This document shows positions 32,040-43,475 of a DNA stretch of 64,000 nt, piece after piece. The stretch comes from Marsupella aquatica. Lineage: Eukaryota; Marchantiophyta. Position 1 is the stretch's first letter. Each line of letters starts with the position of its first letter. Under the pieces are notes generated by a model. The model made no database searches. It was not told the origin of the DNA and saw only the letters and a program-made list of their open reading frames with translations. The translations under genes were made by a program, and so were the position numbers. Location: contig OZ316899.1 in assembly GCA_973895155.1 (NCBI GenBank), forward strand, positions 3,782,001 to 3,846,000, in the 5' to 3' direction.

Positions 32040-32575
32040 AACATCCCCATGTCATCCGCAAATAATTTGTAGCAGATTGTGAGATCATGTGTGATCTGCA
32101 GACCACTTAGTCTACCATCCGCCAACTGTGCATCAAGAAAGTTCATGAGTGGCTACATGGAAATGACAAACAACAACGGTGACAATGGGCAACCCTGTCT
32201 AACCCCGCGCTTAAGCTTCAATGTGTTTGATAGGAGTCCGTTCACCACAGCATGTAAAGAAGCTTGAGCCAACAATGCTCTCACCAGCATGATGAAGCTT
32301 TTGCTAATCCCTAGCAGATGCATGCATTCCCATAATTATATATTCATGCAAAACTCAGTCAAAAGCCTTCTCAAAGTCTAGCTTCAGGAACAATGCCTCT
32401 CTTCTCCTATTGTGTACCCAATCATAGGTAAGCCAAGCTAAGGATATATTTTCTAGGATATGTCGACCAGGTATAATACATGTCTGTTGCGGGTTGATAA
32501 TCATCTGCAAGATTGGTTTAACTGCAAGGCAAGGATCTTTGCAATTAGCTTGAATATAGTATTTTACATTGTCAA
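32040..32575 (-). pseudogene. Non-LTR retrotransposon (LINE) reverse transcriptase fragment
   Basis: The minus strand encodes successive RT motifs: FLKLDFEKAFD (near 32390-32355), then RGVRQGCPLSPLLFVISM (near 32220-32165), PLMNFLDAQLADGRLSGLQI and the catalytic FADDMGMF (near 32067-32044). The order and spacing are those of LINE polymerases. Stops follow AFD and ISM, and a frameshift lies near 32300. The 5' end is cut by the repeat at 32580 and the 3' end stops just after FADD, where another repeat begins. Catalytic DD is present, but the copy is a fragment. Confidence 0.85.
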
Positions 32576-32579
32576 TGGA

Positions 32580-33034
32580 TGTCAGACCCTTGCTTATGAG
32601 CTAATAAGCCTTATTGTACTAAAAGCTTGCACTTGATAGCTCTTTATCACCACGAACTACGGGAGGGACGCTCCATAAGAAGGAACTACCTCTATTTCCA
32701 TTAAGCCTTTGCTTCTCCTTGAGACTGTGCAGATGTATTTGGTTTCCGTCACCAGAAATGGATATTCTTTGGTTTCCACCGCTGGAAATGTCCCCCTACC
32801 CGGCAAGACAACTAATCTAGGTCTCCCTTTCCCAAAGAGAAGACTTCTGGACTCACAACAATCATATGAGCAACATGCTAGACCACAAGGGCCTCAAGAT
32901 TTCAGATGAGTGCACATCAACAATTTCTTTCCCAGAAACGCGCTGAAATTTCATAAGAATTTCAAAGGAAGTACATGGGTAGGTTGTCACTAAATACTTT
33001 AGCTTCTTCAACTCCTACTACTTAACACTATAGG
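32580..33034 (+). repeat. 455-bp repeat, inverted copy at 52369-52830
   Basis: Starts TGTCAGACCCTTG and ends near TTAACACTATAGG. It is homologous along its length to the reverse complement of 52369-52830. It holds two imperfect palindromes, TTTCCGTCACCAGAAA near 32739 and TTTCCACCGCTGGAAA near 32773. The TG start suggests LTRs, but no duplication was found. Confidence 0.8.
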
Positions 33035-33425
33035 TAGTATTAAAGTGTATGGTGCTATCTAGATTTATATGTTTCATATGTATACTAGATACGAGCCGAT
33101 AGGGTTCAATTCATGTTTGTGAGGAATAGTTATCCCTTTTTGAGGTATTGAAAGGTTCTCTTTCAATGTTGAGCCTTGGAGAGGGGAGCTCATGTGGTGG
33201 CTATGGTGGCTGAGAGCTCCTTCTATGTAGCGTGGATTCCTTGACTGCAAGTGCATTGGCTTGACATACGTGTGTGATCGGATCAGACGGGATTGAATGT
33301 GTGTTGTTGGCGTCGATCGCTATTCGGATTCTATCAAAGATTATTGTGGGTTTTGGACATGTGTGGACATGAGTTCCACTTGTATTCCATTCTCTCGTGT
33401 TTGTGATGTGGCGGTGTGACTATTT
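33035..33425. other. No recognised gene
   Basis: Nothing recognised between the 455-bp repeat and the element D integrase. Confidence 0.5.
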
Positions 33426-35917
33426 TTGGATGTATGTGACAAGCAATGTATTTGTGTAATGATGTGTATGCGCACAACAAGGAAGATCCTTGATGCAGGG
33501 TATTGGTGGCCAACACTTCATAAGGATGTAAGTCTTTTTGTGAGGGGATGTGACCCTTGCCAAAGGACAGATAAACCAGCTCACTCAAGGCATCACCCTC
33601 TTACCACCATTTTACCTCTTGCACCTTTTGAGAAATGGGGTATAGATTTCATAGTGCCCTCACCAATCCCAGCACCCACGCCTAAGTGCCCTTGGTGCCC
33701 AAATGTCTCCACGGAATACCTCAAGCAAGCAACCTAGTGCCCCTTGTACCGCCTGGGGCCCATATGAAGCCGAGCTTGCTCTCTAACATGATCGCTGCTC
33801 AATGGTCCTCACTGTCTGCACAAGCAACCAAGCATCTTGGTATGTAACTCTTCACAATCTAGAGCTCACAAGTCTAGCATCCTAACTCAAGCTCAACAGA
33901 CATTGATAAGTAGGTCAGTGATAGGTTCTCCAATACCATAAGCCAAAACCAAAGCCAACACCCTTTGTTCATCCAGAATAGCTCCTTCCTTGGATATAGC
34001 CTGGGTTCCCCCTCGTACCTATCCATCACCAATTGACCACCCTGTCCCTAGGACATGCTCATGGCCCAAATAGCGTAGCTTGTCCTAAAGCTTGTCCCAA
34101 CATGCCGGGACCAAAATTGCCCTGACTCTAGCAACCGCCTCTTGGTTCTTGCCCAACTGATGGTCTAGGGGCCAAGTTCCCTTGGTACTCAACCTCCACG
34201 CCTACTTGGCCTTGCCTCCCCAACGCAACCTTCCTTGAGAGACTGAACGGGGCTTGGCTACTATTTTGGCAGGATTTGGCAAGCGGGCAAGATAGCCGCA
34301 AACCCCAAGAACCTATGGCACCCATAGACCCAGATAAGCTCAAGAGGATGTAGCCCTCCTTGAGATCTTTCCAACCCACCCAAGAAGTCCTCCAACGGAC
34401 TTCTCATTGGGAAGTTATCGCCATTTCCGTTTGGCATTTTTCCTTAATGCCGCAACCGCCGCGGCTCACGACTTCATCTCGCCCTTAGTCCCTAGGGAGA
34501 CACCACTCCCCTCATATATGCTTGTGGATACCTGCCACCCCTGGACCAACTTTGGTCCCCAAATTTTAGCCTCCCACATGGACCCCAACCCGCATGTTTG
34601 GGAGCGCCACCAACTGACAATACCCTTAACTTTCTAGTTAGGCATCCGCAAGCGGAGTGCCTTAGCCCATTGTGATTGGGCCAACCCAGTGCTCACGCCT
34701 AGGCCCTCAAATCCCATTTTTGCCTAGGGCACCAAATTGGCCAAACCCGGATCGTGCCATAACTCGCGCCCCAAGCGTCCATTGCCCATGGAGTCAACTC
34801 CATTGGCCTTGGGCCCAAGAGGAGCTCTCACTCAAGTCCTCAGAACTCAAAGTCTGTCTGGGGGTCCGGATGGTCAACCTTGAGCCCGACCCTTTTCCCT
34901 TTGACCCAACCAACCCTCAGCTAGTCTAAGTCCATAGTGTGTGTCACCAAATTATCGTCTTGCCATCGCCTGTGTCACGCCCCATTTCCCGCAAGTCTCA
35001 CCATGCTAAGTCCTCCCCGGATGGCCTATCCAGGCTTGGACCATAGGGGAGCTCAACGTCGGAGTCAGCGACGCCAGAGTTAAGTGTTAAGGTAGTCGAG
35101 CTCCGCGACTCCAAGTCTAGAAGGAATCGATACATCCTTCTTGCAACTGATTATACTACTAAGTGGGTAGAGGCCAGACCAGCAAGCAAGGACAATGCTC
35201 TCACAGTAGCAAGGTTCATGCATCAGCAGATTTTTACCAGATTTTGGGCCACCTCTAGAGTTGGTTAGTGATAGGGTCACTCACTTCTTGAATGAGGTCG
35301 TGGAGGAGCTCACTAATCAGTACTTGATTAAGCATAGGAAGACCACGCCCTATCACCCCAAGGCTAATGAGATGACTAAGAGAGCTAATGGGATCATTGG
35401 CAAGATCTTGAACAAAACCGTGGTGGTACACAAGACTAATTGGGATGACAAATTATACTCAGTTGTGTACTCCTACAACCTTGCTTTCAAGGCCACAACA
35501 GGCCATAGTCCTTTCTACCTAGTTTTTGGACAACACTCATTTGTACCTGTTGAGTTTTAAGTGCCTACTTTAAGGGTGATTGTGGAGGAGAGAATGGAGG
35601 CTGACCAAAGTCTGATGGAGAGGGCTTACCAGCTGGAGGAGTTGGAGGAAATCAGGGAAGAGGCAAGCAAGCAATTGAAGAAACATCATGACAATAAGTT
35701 GAAGAAGCCGACTTCTTTACTTGCTGGACAGTTGGTATTACTCTATGATAGTAGGTATGCTCATTTTCCAGGCAAGTTGCATACTCAATGGTCGGGTTCT
35801 TATGTTGTTCACCAGGTTTATGCTAATGGGTCAATTCAGCTTGCTACTCTTGAAGGAGAGGTGTTCCCTACTAGAGTGCACCATGATCGATTGAAGCAAT
35901 ACTATAATCAGGAATAA
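33426..35917 (+). pseudogene. Integrase of Ty3/gypsy element D, split by a family A LTR
   Basis: The zinc-binding part is at 33471-33590 (ILDAGYWWPTLHKDVSLFV, CDPCQR). The core begins at FEKWGIDFIV (33628-33657) with the first Asp. A minus-oriented family A LTR follows (33653-35110), and the core resumes at 35111 with NRYILLATDYTTKWVEARP. A frameshift near 35245 leads to SDRVTHFLNEVVEELTNQ (second Asp), TPYHPKANEMTKRANG and TTGHSPFYLVFGQHSFVP. In TKRANG the catalytic Glu of the usual T-E-R-x-N-G is Lys. A TAA at 35558 separates it from the C-terminal part, which ends at 35917 (LLYDSRYAHFPGKLHTQWSG). The type is plant non-chromovirus Ty3/gypsy. No chromodomain is present. Confidence 0.88.
33653..35110 (-). 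mobile_element. Family A LTR (minus), inserted in element D integrase
   Basis: Reverse-oriented copy: its 5' end AGTCGCGGAGCTCGACTACC reads leftwards from 35110. The 3' end is shortened, because the last 20 or so bases before ACT are missing next to 33653. No target duplication could be confirmed, perhaps because of that deletion. Its orientation and break of a conserved integrase core show insertion after element D. Confidence 0.85.
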
Positions 35918-35944
35918 GTGTGTTTGTGGGGACGTTGCACACTT

Positions 35945-36900
35945 AAGTAGGGGGCTATGTGGAAAGGCTCAATAGAGACTTGATTAGGAAATGTGTCAGT
36001 TTTTTGCTTTGGAGGAATAGTACTAACATAGTTTTAGTGGTTAGAGGAGTTGTTAGATTTAGGGTAACTTAATAACTAGGGAAGTGGAGTAGGGAAATAA
36101 ATTGAGAGAGAAGACATGTTACTCTAGGAAGTATTAAGAGTTGAGTAAGTTATTTGGTGAGGCCGAAAAGAAGTTATGATAGTCGGCAAGTCGGGCCGAA
36201 GGAATGACCGATATTTTCAAGAAATATGTTGTGCTAAGACTAACACTATAGGTGCTAGGTAGTCCCTAGATCACACATAAAAGTTATGAAGTCAAGTGAG
36301 GTCTTAACCTAGGATTTCTGAGTATTTTGGCAAAACTTAAAGTTACCAAATAGCGGGTCCTGGGAAAAATAGCTGATGGGGAAATGTAAGGTTACAAGTT
36401 AGGAAATGGGTTAAATTTGGTCACCTCTATCCCTAGAAACTTGTGGGAGAACTTGGTTATCTTTGGTTACTTTTTGGGAGCATCTCAAAGTTGAGAAGAA
36501 TTTTGGAAAACATAAGAATTAACCCTATTTACCTAATTTTAGAAAATTGGTTATAAAGTGTTGTTTAGATCTTATTAAACCAATACATAGTCCTATGTCC
36601 ATAGAATCTATGGAACTACTCAGAAGTCCTTTTGGACTCATGGGTGAGTTTTGGAGGCGGTCCAAAATGGCCAAGGAATGTTGTTATTTCCAACAAAAAC
36701 CAGAATTTTTTCTAAGTATAAACTACGTCAACGGCGACCACGATTTAAGCATGAGACCGGGGAGAAGCAAGCACGAGGTCAGCTACACCATAAGAGGTAT
36801 TCTATGTTGCGAGCAAACAGGAGTTTTGCTAGCGAGGCACACATGCTAGCGAGGCAACTTTCTGGGTACCATCACGGTAGCTGAGGGGGATTCCAAAGTA
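35945..36900 (+). repeat. Polypurine tract and putative 3' LTR of element D
   Basis: AAGTAGGGGG at 35945-35954 is followed by TGTGGAAAGGCTCAATAGAG from 35958, the arrangement expected at a 3' LTR start. The right end is not defined. Near 36828 and 36845 are two GCTAGCGAGG motifs. No matching 5' LTR is in the window. Confidence 0.45.
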
Positions 36901-37137
36901 AGATTGTGGATTGTTTTATTCTGAAACAGTTATGACAAAGGGAAAACCAGATACTTGAACATCCACAACCCATAAACTTGAGATCTTTACAACCTCAACT
37001 GAATGATGAGGCATCATCAATCTCAACAAAACTAGTTTAAAACCCTTTCACAATCCACCTTTAATTAAACTCTGTATTGACATACATGTTCTAGAATGAG
37101 ATTCCATCCAAAATTGATCATTAGTCATTGAGAATCC

Positions 37138-40100
37138 TTGGATTTCTAATCATCTGAGGAATTACTAGGATCGCTACTCGACTCCCTATCAGCCGCCTCA
37201 GCTGAATTGTCAACATACTGTGCGACAGTACCAGCCTCATCATCTATGAACTAAGGGCAATAAAGGGCTTTTCGAGCACCCCTCACTGACCGCAGACCTT
37301 TCCCCTCCCAAGTCAAAACAACGGGCGCTTCATCAACCTCCTTTGCAGACTTTTTAGCATAGCAAGAAAGAGAAAATCCCTTCTTAGGGGTCACAAGAAA
37401 ATTATCATCAATTTCTTTTTGAAGACGGAATGTCTCCTCCGAAAACCAATCCGAAAGCCTATCACTGAAGAAATCACCAGCATCGGATCAATACTACGCA
37501 TCCAAAAATTCTAGAAATAACAGAAAAACACCAAATAGGGGGTTCTACATTAAAGGCCAAGTACTTTACTCCAGGTCAAATTCATCCTTCTTGTCTGAAG
37601 GTCCGCCATGATCATCTCTTGGGATGGTGAACTCATCGTCTGATCCTTCATCATTAGGGTCCTCTTTCTTCTGACCTGCGGCCCCTTTCAACTTCTGGGC
37701 ATGTCTATCCAACACATTTGCCAGATTTTTTGAGCACACGGATGAAGAATGTCTCTATCTTCAACCCCTACAACAAATCTCCCTGCGTATTCCCCAGCGG
37801 CAAAAGCACTTCCATCTCCAATAGTCCAATCAATGACAATGTCCTTTGGCAAAGTAAGGATCTCTATTATGGCTTGCATGAACCCAACTGACAATCTATT
37901 GGAACCTGCAAAAGCCGCCCTAGGACTAGGATCAGTTTTCGGGTAGCAATCACTCAGCATCAATTTATGACGGGCATCCTCAAAAGAAGTCAGTGGAACA
38001 TATCCAGTATGTTTTGGGACTTTTGCTGAGAATTCCACCTTGCAGAAGATATCCATTATGAGAGTAACTACTTGAATTGAAAACAAGAATTTGTCAAAAA
38101 TGGGTACTTTTGGTTAGCGAGCTCGCTAGTCAAAATTGCACGTGATAAACGAGGAATTTAATAGAATATCTTACCTCTATATCCATATTCGCCTAATACA
38201 AAGGAGATGAAAGCAAAACCAAATACTGCCAAACATGTTTTAATTTGTTCTTCTACTCAACGGCATAATTTTTGTCTCATATGGTTCTAGTTAGAGCTAT
38301 GAAGAACTGCAACATAACCATCATCGGCAAGCATCGGACGCTTGACTCCAAAGAAATAATATGGTAATTTCTCACTCCAAACATTCCACTTCTGGACCTC
38401 CCAATCTATGACACTCATTCTATGACCCATGGGAAGGAAAATGAAACCCAAGTGAGCACCAATCCCAGAGTATGGTTTGCCGTTGATTATCACTGGATTT
38501 GGGCGTTCGCTCGATTTTCTCATCGCAGACAACCACTGATCTGCATTGCCCATCCAAGGAGGTCTTACTTTCCCCTGGCTAATTGAGTTTTCAGTTTTGG
38601 TCAGATTGCTTAAATTTTCCAAGCAATGTCTCTCATTGTCCTTCTTAAGCCCGCACATTCGTGCTACTCCTTGAGCGACGCATGCTTCCTCCTCATTAGA
38701 GTCAAAGAGAATTTGCACATTGCACTTCCTCTTTAAACGCTTGATTGAACCAAGGTCTACAACAGATTTTGTTGTGACCTCAACATCAGGAGACTTGAGT
38801 TCTTTGCCATCATCCGCCCCACTCTTCAAAGTCCCGGAGGCAACAAGCCTTTGTCTTCTCTGAAAAACATGTTCATGTCAGACAGGTCACTCAGACAAAA
38901 TTACTCCAAGTGAAGTATGAAAATGAGAGGAGAAAAGGACTTACTTTGCTTGCTAGACAAGATTGAACCATCTTTAGACAAGTCCTTCACTGGCACCTTC
39001 CAAGGTCTCCTCGACCAACTCCGGTCGACGATGGCGGCCACACCAAGAACAACTTTCTCCATTGCCTCACATCCGCCAGCCTCTGCTTCTGCAAGAGCTA
39101 ATTTGGACTCCGTAATGTAAGACTTGGGTATCAAGCCTTGATTTATCATATGAAAGGCTGCCTTCTCTGCAGTGTCAAATGGCACTGCCCATTTGTCTGA
39201 TTCTAAATACCATGGACAATGGAGGATTTCTCATTCACTAATCTTCCTCGGAGCCTCCACTCCCTCACATGGATACATTGAGTACTCTCCATATTTAACA
39301 GAGGTTGGATCCTCTTTCACCCCTGCTATCCAAGGCAAGAAGCAAGCAGGATAGGACCACCAATAAGTTTTGTCAGCAACTTCTCTATCCACAAAAAAAA
39401 TGATACGTATATCTCTTTGCCCTCCTCCAAAAAAGTGAGATGTCAATCTTCTCACCCGACTTTGGTGGCCAAATCTGCTAGAAAAAATGAGTTTTCACTC
39501 TCGTTTGGAAATCTCCAAAGTCCTCTATGTCAAGGATCAGCAATGGCTTTGTCTTCTCAGACAAAGTAAGGATCCTCACATCTGGAACAATTGGGATCAA
39601 CTCTGAAATAATCTCAGACATAAGTGAAGAACAAATTGACACCTGCTCCCATACAGCCCATCGACAAAGCCAAAGTTTTGTTTTGCTATCAGAGAATTGA
39701 TCGGGGTGGAAGTACTTCTTGCGAAGCTCAGGTCTGCATTGTGCCTCAAGGAGTACACATCTAAGTTGGGGTGTCAATAAAGAGACACCAATAAATAGTC
39801 TTGCACAATCGAAACCACACAACACATTCCCCCTAACTTCCTTTATCGTTTGTTGTTGGGCCTCCTTCCTCTCGTGTTTGCAGTAGTTGTGCATCTCAAC
39901 ACACTTTTGGAAAAAGTCACCAAACTCAGGATTCAGAAGAGGTCCAATCTTTGGCACCTTCACATTCCAATTTTCTAGTTGTTCCTTCATCATGTCTCTC
40001 ATAGCCATGTCTTGCGCAGCTTTAGAAAGCGGTTCTCCTTGTGCTTCTTTCAACTGGAACTTCTTCTTCAAATCTTCAGTATGCGTTGCAATATTAGCAG

Positions 40101-41324
40101 TAGACAGGATGTATGTGCAAGCATTGACTGAGTGTCATGTTCTTCAAATACCAAGCCGGTTTCCTGATATTTGCCATCTTCTACTCGAAAAGTTTGTAGT
40201 TGTCTGCATCAATGATGTCTTTGTATACAGAAAGATCATTGCTGAGCACCTTCTGGACACGCTCGATCAGCTTCAAGCACCCACAAATTCTCAATGTGAC
40301 ATTGAGTCAACCTGAATCAAAGAAATAGGTCAACGAGATCACTAACAGGAGGAACAAAAAGAAGTTATCTTTCAATTGAGTGCTTGAGGGAATCAAAACA
40401 AACCTATTCAATGCATGCATGGCCGACTCAATCTGCACAAATGAGTTCTTGTCACCCTTGAAAATTTGGCAAACAACTCAAGGATGGTACTTGAGATCAT
40501 GTGGATTCTTGTCTACAAGCTGCATCCACGAGTAGAGACAATGCTTTCCATAAAAAACACAAAACATTTTGTCTTTCAAATTTTTGAAAGCCTCGTGAGA
40601 ATCATATTCCCTCTCAAATTCATCATCGCATTCTGAAGAATCCACATGTCATCCCACGACTCTTGAATTACATTGTTGCACATCTGGACACGGCCCTCTT
40701 TGTTTGTCATTTGAACGTAAAATCGAGGAGCATACTTGATGTATCCCTACATCCAAAATTAAGTCTTGAGGGTCTCAATCGCAGTCGAGTTTGTCTACAA
40801 GGACCAAACTATTTGCATATTTTGCATTCTACAAAGCAAAATCCTCGGAGGAGCGAGAGGGAATCCAAATTCATCAACTCCAAAAGGGAAAAGATGTCGA
40901 TTGATGACAGCAGAATAGGGTTCTAAAGCGCCTGGTTGAAACGTTGGATTCACAACATCCACTTGGTTATCTTTGGTCTCTTTAGTGTTTTCAAACCTGC
41001 CTCGAGCGCCTTGTTTGCAGTTTACCTTGTCTCCCTTCGGCTTGACTCGACTGACTTGATGATCCTATTGATGAGAAGCTCTCGGGTGAAGACAATGGCT
41101 CCATTAGCAGGCCCATAACGTGATAAGGGTATGAACACCTTCAAGGAGGAGGACGACACGCTTTGAGAATGAAAAGAAACCCTCAGAACCTGAGAATCAA
41201 TTGTCCAGTCAAGGACAAAATTATACCTGCCTCTATTGCTTTCACCTGAATGCATGACCCGGTTGCAAAAAGAGATACAGATATTCTGTACGATGCTCAT
41301 CACAATCATTTTTATCACAATCAT
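37138..41324 (-). pseudogene. DNA N6/N4 methyltransferase-like multi-exon gene, locus 2 (broken)
   Basis: Minus-strand exons, from 5' to 3': 41324-41022, 41050-40780 (another frame), 40740-40420 (KDKMFCVFYGKHCLYSWMQL), 40330-40130, 40090-39478, 39455-38901, 38829-38284, 38070-37562 and 37540-37138. The exon at 38829 has LPYYFFGVKRPMLADDGYVA then VLHSSN. The next has SVGFMQAIIEILTLPKDIVI then DWTIGDGSAFAAGEYAGRF and VVGVED. This matches the arrangement of the C-terminal half of class beta amino-methyltransferases (motif I after the catalytic loop). D-W-T-I-G-D-G replaces the usual D-P-F-x-G-S-G, and no DPPY/W motif is visible, so SAM binding or catalysis is doubtful. The last exon shares LTWEGKGLR with locus 1. 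Stops and single-base frameshifts, including one in an A run near 37733, show decay. Confidence 0.5.
38113..38130. repeat. CTAGC palindrome, class 1, in a methyltransferase-like intron
   Basis: GTTAGCGAGCTCGCTAGT, with outer TTTTG and CAAAA extending the symmetry to about 28 bp. It sits in the intron between the LADDG exon and the motif I exon. Confidence 0.85.
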
Positions 41325-42500
41325 TTTTCAGACACCGTTAGGGATACATGTACTTCCAAAAATATGATCAACCAAACTCACGACTGAAGCAAAAGAATCA
41401 AATAACATAGAGAGAGGTGTCCTTTACTCCATCGTATCGTTGACATCTAGGTACCCGTTGACCAATTCTAATGGATTTACGGTCATAATGGACACATTTG
41501 AGAAACTATTTTTGCTAGCAACATCTAGCCAAAAATTGGTTGTTAATTCCACCAGGTCATGGAGGGTGTTTTATACATTTTTGAACCATTTTACGTGGTT
41601 GTTTGAGCTAGCAATCTCGCTAGCTTTACCATTCCTTAAATAGTTGCATATAAGACAAAATAATGGTCAGGTAACGAATAGATGGGTCATTTATTAAATA
41701 AAGATGTTTAGCCAAATCCCTAGATGAGAACGTTTTCCCATAGGCCTCATTCATAATTGGGTGTACCTTGTAGGAACCACTTTCATGACTCAAAAACATG
41801 TTTTTTAAATAGTGAAAAATGACTTTTGTAACATGGAAAAAGCTTCATCATGATTTTATGTCAAGACATTTAAGTCTAATTTTTTCACAAGACTATTACA
41901 TGGTGTAACCTACCTCACCATGTAGATAAATCAAGTTTTCAACTGTTTTAAGGGATCCTATTATTGATGGCCCTAAATAAGCCAAAATTATTGATTATTT
42001 TTGTCCTGTACATAAAGGTTTAGTGTGTGTCAATATTTGTGTAACACAATGATTTTTTGCAAAATCACTTCAAGATAGAAATAAGAAGCCAAGTATCACA
42101 ATTAATTACTTTTTGGTGTTTTAAACGCTTAAGTTAACTCTACATGAGAAAGTGTGAAGGACGCTTTTGAGAGGCGACCCAAAGGAGAGAAAAAAATGAA
42201 GGATGCTTTTGAGCGATGTTGGGGGAATCTTTAGTTTTTGGGAAGCACCAAGCTCTTGTTTTTCCAATCCTGGAAGAAACCTTTCCAAAGTACGCATTTT
42301 CTCACCTCACATTACCCTTGCGATCTCCTTAGTCGATCAATTTCCCTCACCATTATCCTCTAAAATATCTCTCACAGTCTTTGTCCCATTTTACAATGAG
42401 CGGCTTCCTCACACTAAGCCTCGAATTGGCCTATTTTCTTTCCACATAACTTACTTCCCAAGTCAAGTCATGGATTGTAATTTCCAATGAATCCTACAAT
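41325..42500. other. No recognised gene; one class 1 palindrome
   Basis: AT-rich. GCTAGCAATCTCGCTAGC is at 41607-41624. Short open frames look accidental. Confidence 0.55.
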
Positions 42501-42508
42501 TGAATAAA

Positions 42509-42754
42509 TCAATTATAGAAAATAAAGACTATGATCTTAAGATTTACCATAGATGATATAATCACATGCTCTAGCATCCTAAGCATAACATTGTATCTTT
42601 CATCTTCATATTTTCTAACTAAAACATCTCTACAATCAACCTTCTTACGACATACCACTCTAATGTCAATAGATGAAGGAAAATATGACACATTATTAGG
42701 AAGCCTATTCAAATCTAACTCCGGTGCATTTACGGGTTGTCTATTAAAATCCAT
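42509..42754 (-). CDS. LTR-encoded small ORF b, diverged uninterrupted copy
   Basis: 81 codons from ATG at 42754, following the TAG of ORF a in the same frame. It encodes MDFNRQPVNAPELDLNRLPN, DIRVVCRKKVDCRDVLVRKY and EDERYNVMLRMLEHV. It matches element B ORF b in MD-(L/F)-NR, DIR-(I/V)-VC, RDVL-(I/V)-RKY and R-(F/Y)-N. It is uninterrupted although the surrounding LTR has diverged strongly, which supports past selection on the protein. No known domain; a nucleic-acid-binding role is possible from its basic charge, but that is only a guess. Confidence 0.55.
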   Translation of the reverse strand: MDFNRQPVNAPELDLNRLPNNVSYFPSSIDIRVVCRKKVDCRDVLVRKYEDERYNVMLRMLEHVIISSMVNLKIIVFIFYN

Positions 42755-42997
42755 CTAATATAAAATAAAAATAGTTACATTCCATTCATTTCCATAAACA
42801 ACAATCGGGTATACAAATGGTGCATTGCTATTCATAACTGTTTTCATTAACTCAAACCCAAAATGATAAAGAAGATGTATTCTCATGGTATGCTTGCTAA
42901 GACAATGAATTCTAATTAAGAAAAGATTGACAAATAGCACAGCAGGTGGGGGATAAACTCTAGGTACTTCATTTATCATATTATTTATTACAAGCAC
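42755..42997 (-). CDS. LTR-encoded small ORF a, diverged copy
   Basis: 80 codons, ending with TAG directly before the ATG of ORF b. It encodes VPRVYPPPAVLFVNLFLIRI, HCLSKHTMRIHLLYHFGFEL, MNSNAPFVYPIVVYGNEW and VTIFILY. It is collinear with ORF a of both element B LTRs (FLVRVH, LTYHFGAQF, MSSDEPIVYPVV, EEWECIIFVLY). The ATG lies further upstream than in element B. Function unknown. Confidence 0.55.
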   Translation of the reverse strand: MLVINNMINEVPRVYPPPAVLFVNLFLIRIHCLSKHTMRIHLLYHFGFELMKTVMNSNAPFVYPIVVYGNEWNVTIFILY

Positions 42998-43307
42998 ACT
43001 AAATTGATCTCAAGACTAATAAACATAAAATATAAAATAGTTTTAAGGTCAACAATCAAGTTAGTACCCAAACATGGATGTAAATAACAAACAAGACATG
43101 TGCACAAGAGGAGAAGAGTTCCTTATAGTGTTGCGAGTCCAACATGATAGATCAAACAATGCAAATGAGGAGAGTGTGTTCATCTTCACTTTATTTATAG
43201 TGCCCCTTTGTGCTTTCCAAGAGGGCATGGATCGATGCCTTGACCCTTGGATGGAAGCCAAGTGGCAAGCATCAAGCACCTATAAGTGTGCTAGTACTAT
43301 TCATAGT

Positions 43308-43475
43308 TGGTGGAACTACTATGCATAATTGGTGGAATTATTACGCGTAATTGGTAGAACTACTATATGTAATTGGTGGAACTACTATGTGTAGTTGGTG
43401 GAACTACTATGCGTAATTGGTGGAATTACTATGCATAGTTGGTAAAATTACTATGAGTAATTGATGAAACTAATG
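43308..43475. repeat. About 22-bp tandem array upstream of the diverged LTR promoter
   Basis: Seven to eight units of the type AATTGGTGGAACTACTATGC, with AATT/AGTT variation. It occupies the same place relative to the TATA box as the 98-bp array of element B but is unrelated in sequence. Confidence 0.82.

Larger units (their letters stand above)
42509..43475 (-). mobile_element. Diverged LTR related to the element B LTR
   Basis: Read on the minus strand, the order matches the element B LTR: a tandem array (43475-43308), TAGTACTAGCACAC, a GCCACTTGGCTTCCATCCAAG block, CCATGCCCTCTTGG, TATA box CTATAAATAAAGTG near 43200, a short leader, then ORF a (42997-42755) and ORF b (42754-42509). The tandem units and most nucleotides differ from element B, so the two LTRs are old relatives. 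LTR ends and duplications could not be defined. Confidence 0.75.
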
